Of a stretch of DNA of 64,000 nucleotides, positions 62,246 to 64,000 are shown one piece after another (the first letter of the stretch is position 1; each line of letters opens with the position of its first letter). The position numbers and the translations under genes are program-made. Source of the stretch: Catenulispora acidiphila DSM 44928 (GTDB taxonomy: Bacteria > Actinomycetota > Actinomycetes > Streptomycetales > Catenulisporaceae); NCBI RefSeq assembly GCF_000024025.1, contig NC_013131.1:1426001-1490000 (forward strand), given 5' to 3'. The notes under the pieces were generated by a model. The model was not told the DNA's origin. It did not search any database and saw only the letters and a list, made by a program, of their open reading frames with translations.

Positions 62246-63253
62246 ATGCACCGACCCCCACGCGCCACCGGCATCGGCTCCCTGCCCGGCACCGACATCG
62301 GCGCGGCCCACCGTCTGGTCTTCGACGAACTTCCGGACCTGCCGCACCTGCCCGAACTCCCGGCGCGCGGCGTGGGCGCCGACATGATCGGCCGCGGCAC
62401 CGCGCTGTTGGTCGACTTCCACGCCGAGGTCCAGCCGAGCGGCTGGCGGCTGACCGAGCGTCCCGGGCGCGACGCCCGGCGCGCGGAGTCCTTCCTGCGG
62501 CAGGACCTGGACTTCCTGGAGGAGAACGCGCAGGAGTTCACCCAGACCCTGAAGGTGCAGGCCGTCGGGCCCTGGACCCTGGCCTCGACCCTGGAGCTGA
62601 AATACGGCGACCGCATGCTCGCCGACCTCGGCGCGGTCCGCGACCTCGCGGAGTCCCTGACCGAGGGTCTGAAGGAGCACCTCGCCGAGTTGCGCAAGCG
62701 CGTGCCCCGAGCCGCGACCCTCCTGCTCCAGCTCGACGAGCCGGCGCTGCCCGGCGTCCTGAAGGGCACCGTGCCGACCGCCAGCGGCTTCGGCAGGCTG
62801 CGCGCGGTCGAGGAGCCCGTGGCGCGCGAACTGCTGGCCGGGGTGCTCAAGGCCGCGCGCGACGCCGGCGCCGAGACCTCTGTGCACTGCTGCGCCCCCG
62901 ACGTCCCGATCGAGCTGCTGCGCCACGCCGGCGCCGGCCACATCTCCTTCGACGCGAGCCGGATCGAGACCGAGACCGCGCGCGACGAGCAGCTCGGCGA
63001 GGCGATCGAGGCCGGCGTCGGGCTGATGCTCGGCGTGGTGCCCGCGACCGACCCGGGCCGCGCGCCGGAGGTCACCCGGCTGCTGGACAAGGTCTTGTCG
63101 CTGACCCGGCTGGGCTTCTCGCCGGCGCAGCTGGCCGAGGCCACGACGATCACCCCGACCTGCGGTCTGGCCGGCGCCACCCCGCCGTGGGCCCGCCAGG
63201 CGCTCGTCCTGGCGCACCGAACCGCCGACGCGTTGGCGGACAAAGCCTCCTGA
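62246..63253 (+). CDS. MetE C-terminal-domain-like protein (cobalamin-independent methionine synthase family)
   Basis: This 335-residue protein has the zinc-barrel fold of the MetE catalytic half: GIGSLPGTDIGAAHRLVFDELPDLPHLPELPARG, LLLQLDEPALPGVL, the zinc-ligand pair in SVHCCAPDVP and the C-terminal Cys in ITPTCGLAGA. Full-length MetE has about 750 residues with an N-terminal folate-binding barrel, absent here. It is therefore a stand-alone 'core' methionine synthase or another methyltransferase, with an unknown methyl donor (methylcobalamin protein or homologue). TACGCT is 6 nt before ATG 62246 with no SD, so it is probably leaderless. Confidence 0.87.
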   Translation: MHRPPRATGIGSLPGTDIGAAHRLVFDELPDLPHLPELPARGVGADMIGRGTALLVDFHAEVQPSGWRLTERPGRDARRAESFLRQDLDFLEENAQEFTQTLKVQAVGPWTLASTLELKYGDRMLADLGAVRDLAESLTEGLKEHLAELRKRVPRAATLLLQLDEPALPGVLKGTVPTASGFGRLRAVEEPVARELLAGVLKAARDAGAETSVHCCAPDVPIELLRHAGAGHISFDASRIETETARDEQLGEAIEAGVGLMLGVVPATDPGRAPEVTRLLDKVLSLTRLGFSPAQLAEATTITPTCGLAGATPPWARQALVLAHRTADALADKAS

Positions 63254-63314
63254 ACTGCGGGACTGTCAGTCCTGACCGATAGATTCTGACTGTCAAAAGC
63301 ACCCCGAGCAGTGA

Positions 63315-64000
<686 letters not shown>

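Overview
The window is GC-rich chromosomal DNA (about 70% G+C by eye) from a mycelial-type actinobacterium. The evidence is strong G/C bias at third codon positions, frequent GTG and TTG starts, many start codons with a TANNNT box 6-8 nt upstream and no Shine-Dalgarno (SD) sequence (leaderless-type), MarR/TetR-rich regulation, DUF6230/DUF6114 genes, an F420-type oxidoreductase and WXG-like proteins. I infer Streptomycetales/Catenulisporales; the species cannot be read from the sequence. No rRNA, tRNA, CRISPR array, transposase or phage gene was seen, and most of the window looks like conserved core chromosome.

Layout. 1-2.4 kb: a partial membrane protein, then a coupled GT28-like glycosyltransferase and NodB deacetylase. 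2.4-5.6 kb: acyl-CoA genes, with methylmalonyl-CoA epimerase divergent from an acetyl-CoA acetyltransferase and meaB. 5.6-14.3 kb: small membrane proteins, a MarR/MFS efflux pair separated by a 188-bp imperfect palindrome, a serine hydrolase, ilvD and a luciferase-like oxidoreductase. 14.3-19.5 kb: a secreted Ig-repeat protein and a pair of M16 peptidase genes. 19.6-24 kb: MarR, an acyl-CoA mutase whose active-site residues fit isobutyryl-CoA mutase (icmA), TetR and a thioredoxin/TPR protein. 24.4-27.9 kb: an uncharacterised three-gene envelope operon (DUF6230, DUF6114, and a Ser/Pro-rich anchored protein) behind a TetR-type palindrome. 28-31 kb: enoyl-CoA hydratase, two paralogous double-YbjQ proteins and a small companion. 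31.1-42.8 kb: a peptide ABC transporter locus with two permease/binding-protein modules (C-A-B, then C-A-B) and one pair of ATPases; the first permease has a roughly 320-residue Gln/Pro-rich extension. 42.8-46.3 kb: a repeat-bearing membrane protein, a small HTH protein with a multi-half-site operator, and a WXG-like pair. 46.6-50.1 kb: etfBA and a Ser/Thr kinase. 50.2-52.7 kb: an MBOAT acyltransferase and an SGNH-family partner. 52.8-64 kb: cysteine desulfurase, trmO, a small secreted protein, an FAD reductase, mnmA, a penicillin-binding lipoprotein, MarR with duplicated operators, a YczE-like protein overlapping an FMN reductase, a MetE-like protein and the start of ligA.

How the genes work together. 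Epimerase, thiolase, MeaB, the mutase, enoyl-CoA hydratase and EtfAB form a dispersed set for branched-chain and propionate-type acyl-CoA metabolism and beta-oxidation. IlvD sits on the valine/isoleucine synthesis side of the same metabolism. Cysteine desulfurase can supply sulfur to MnmA for tRNA U34 thiolation, and TrmO methylates t6A37. Several palindromes lie between divergent genes or against start codons and look like local autoregulatory operators.
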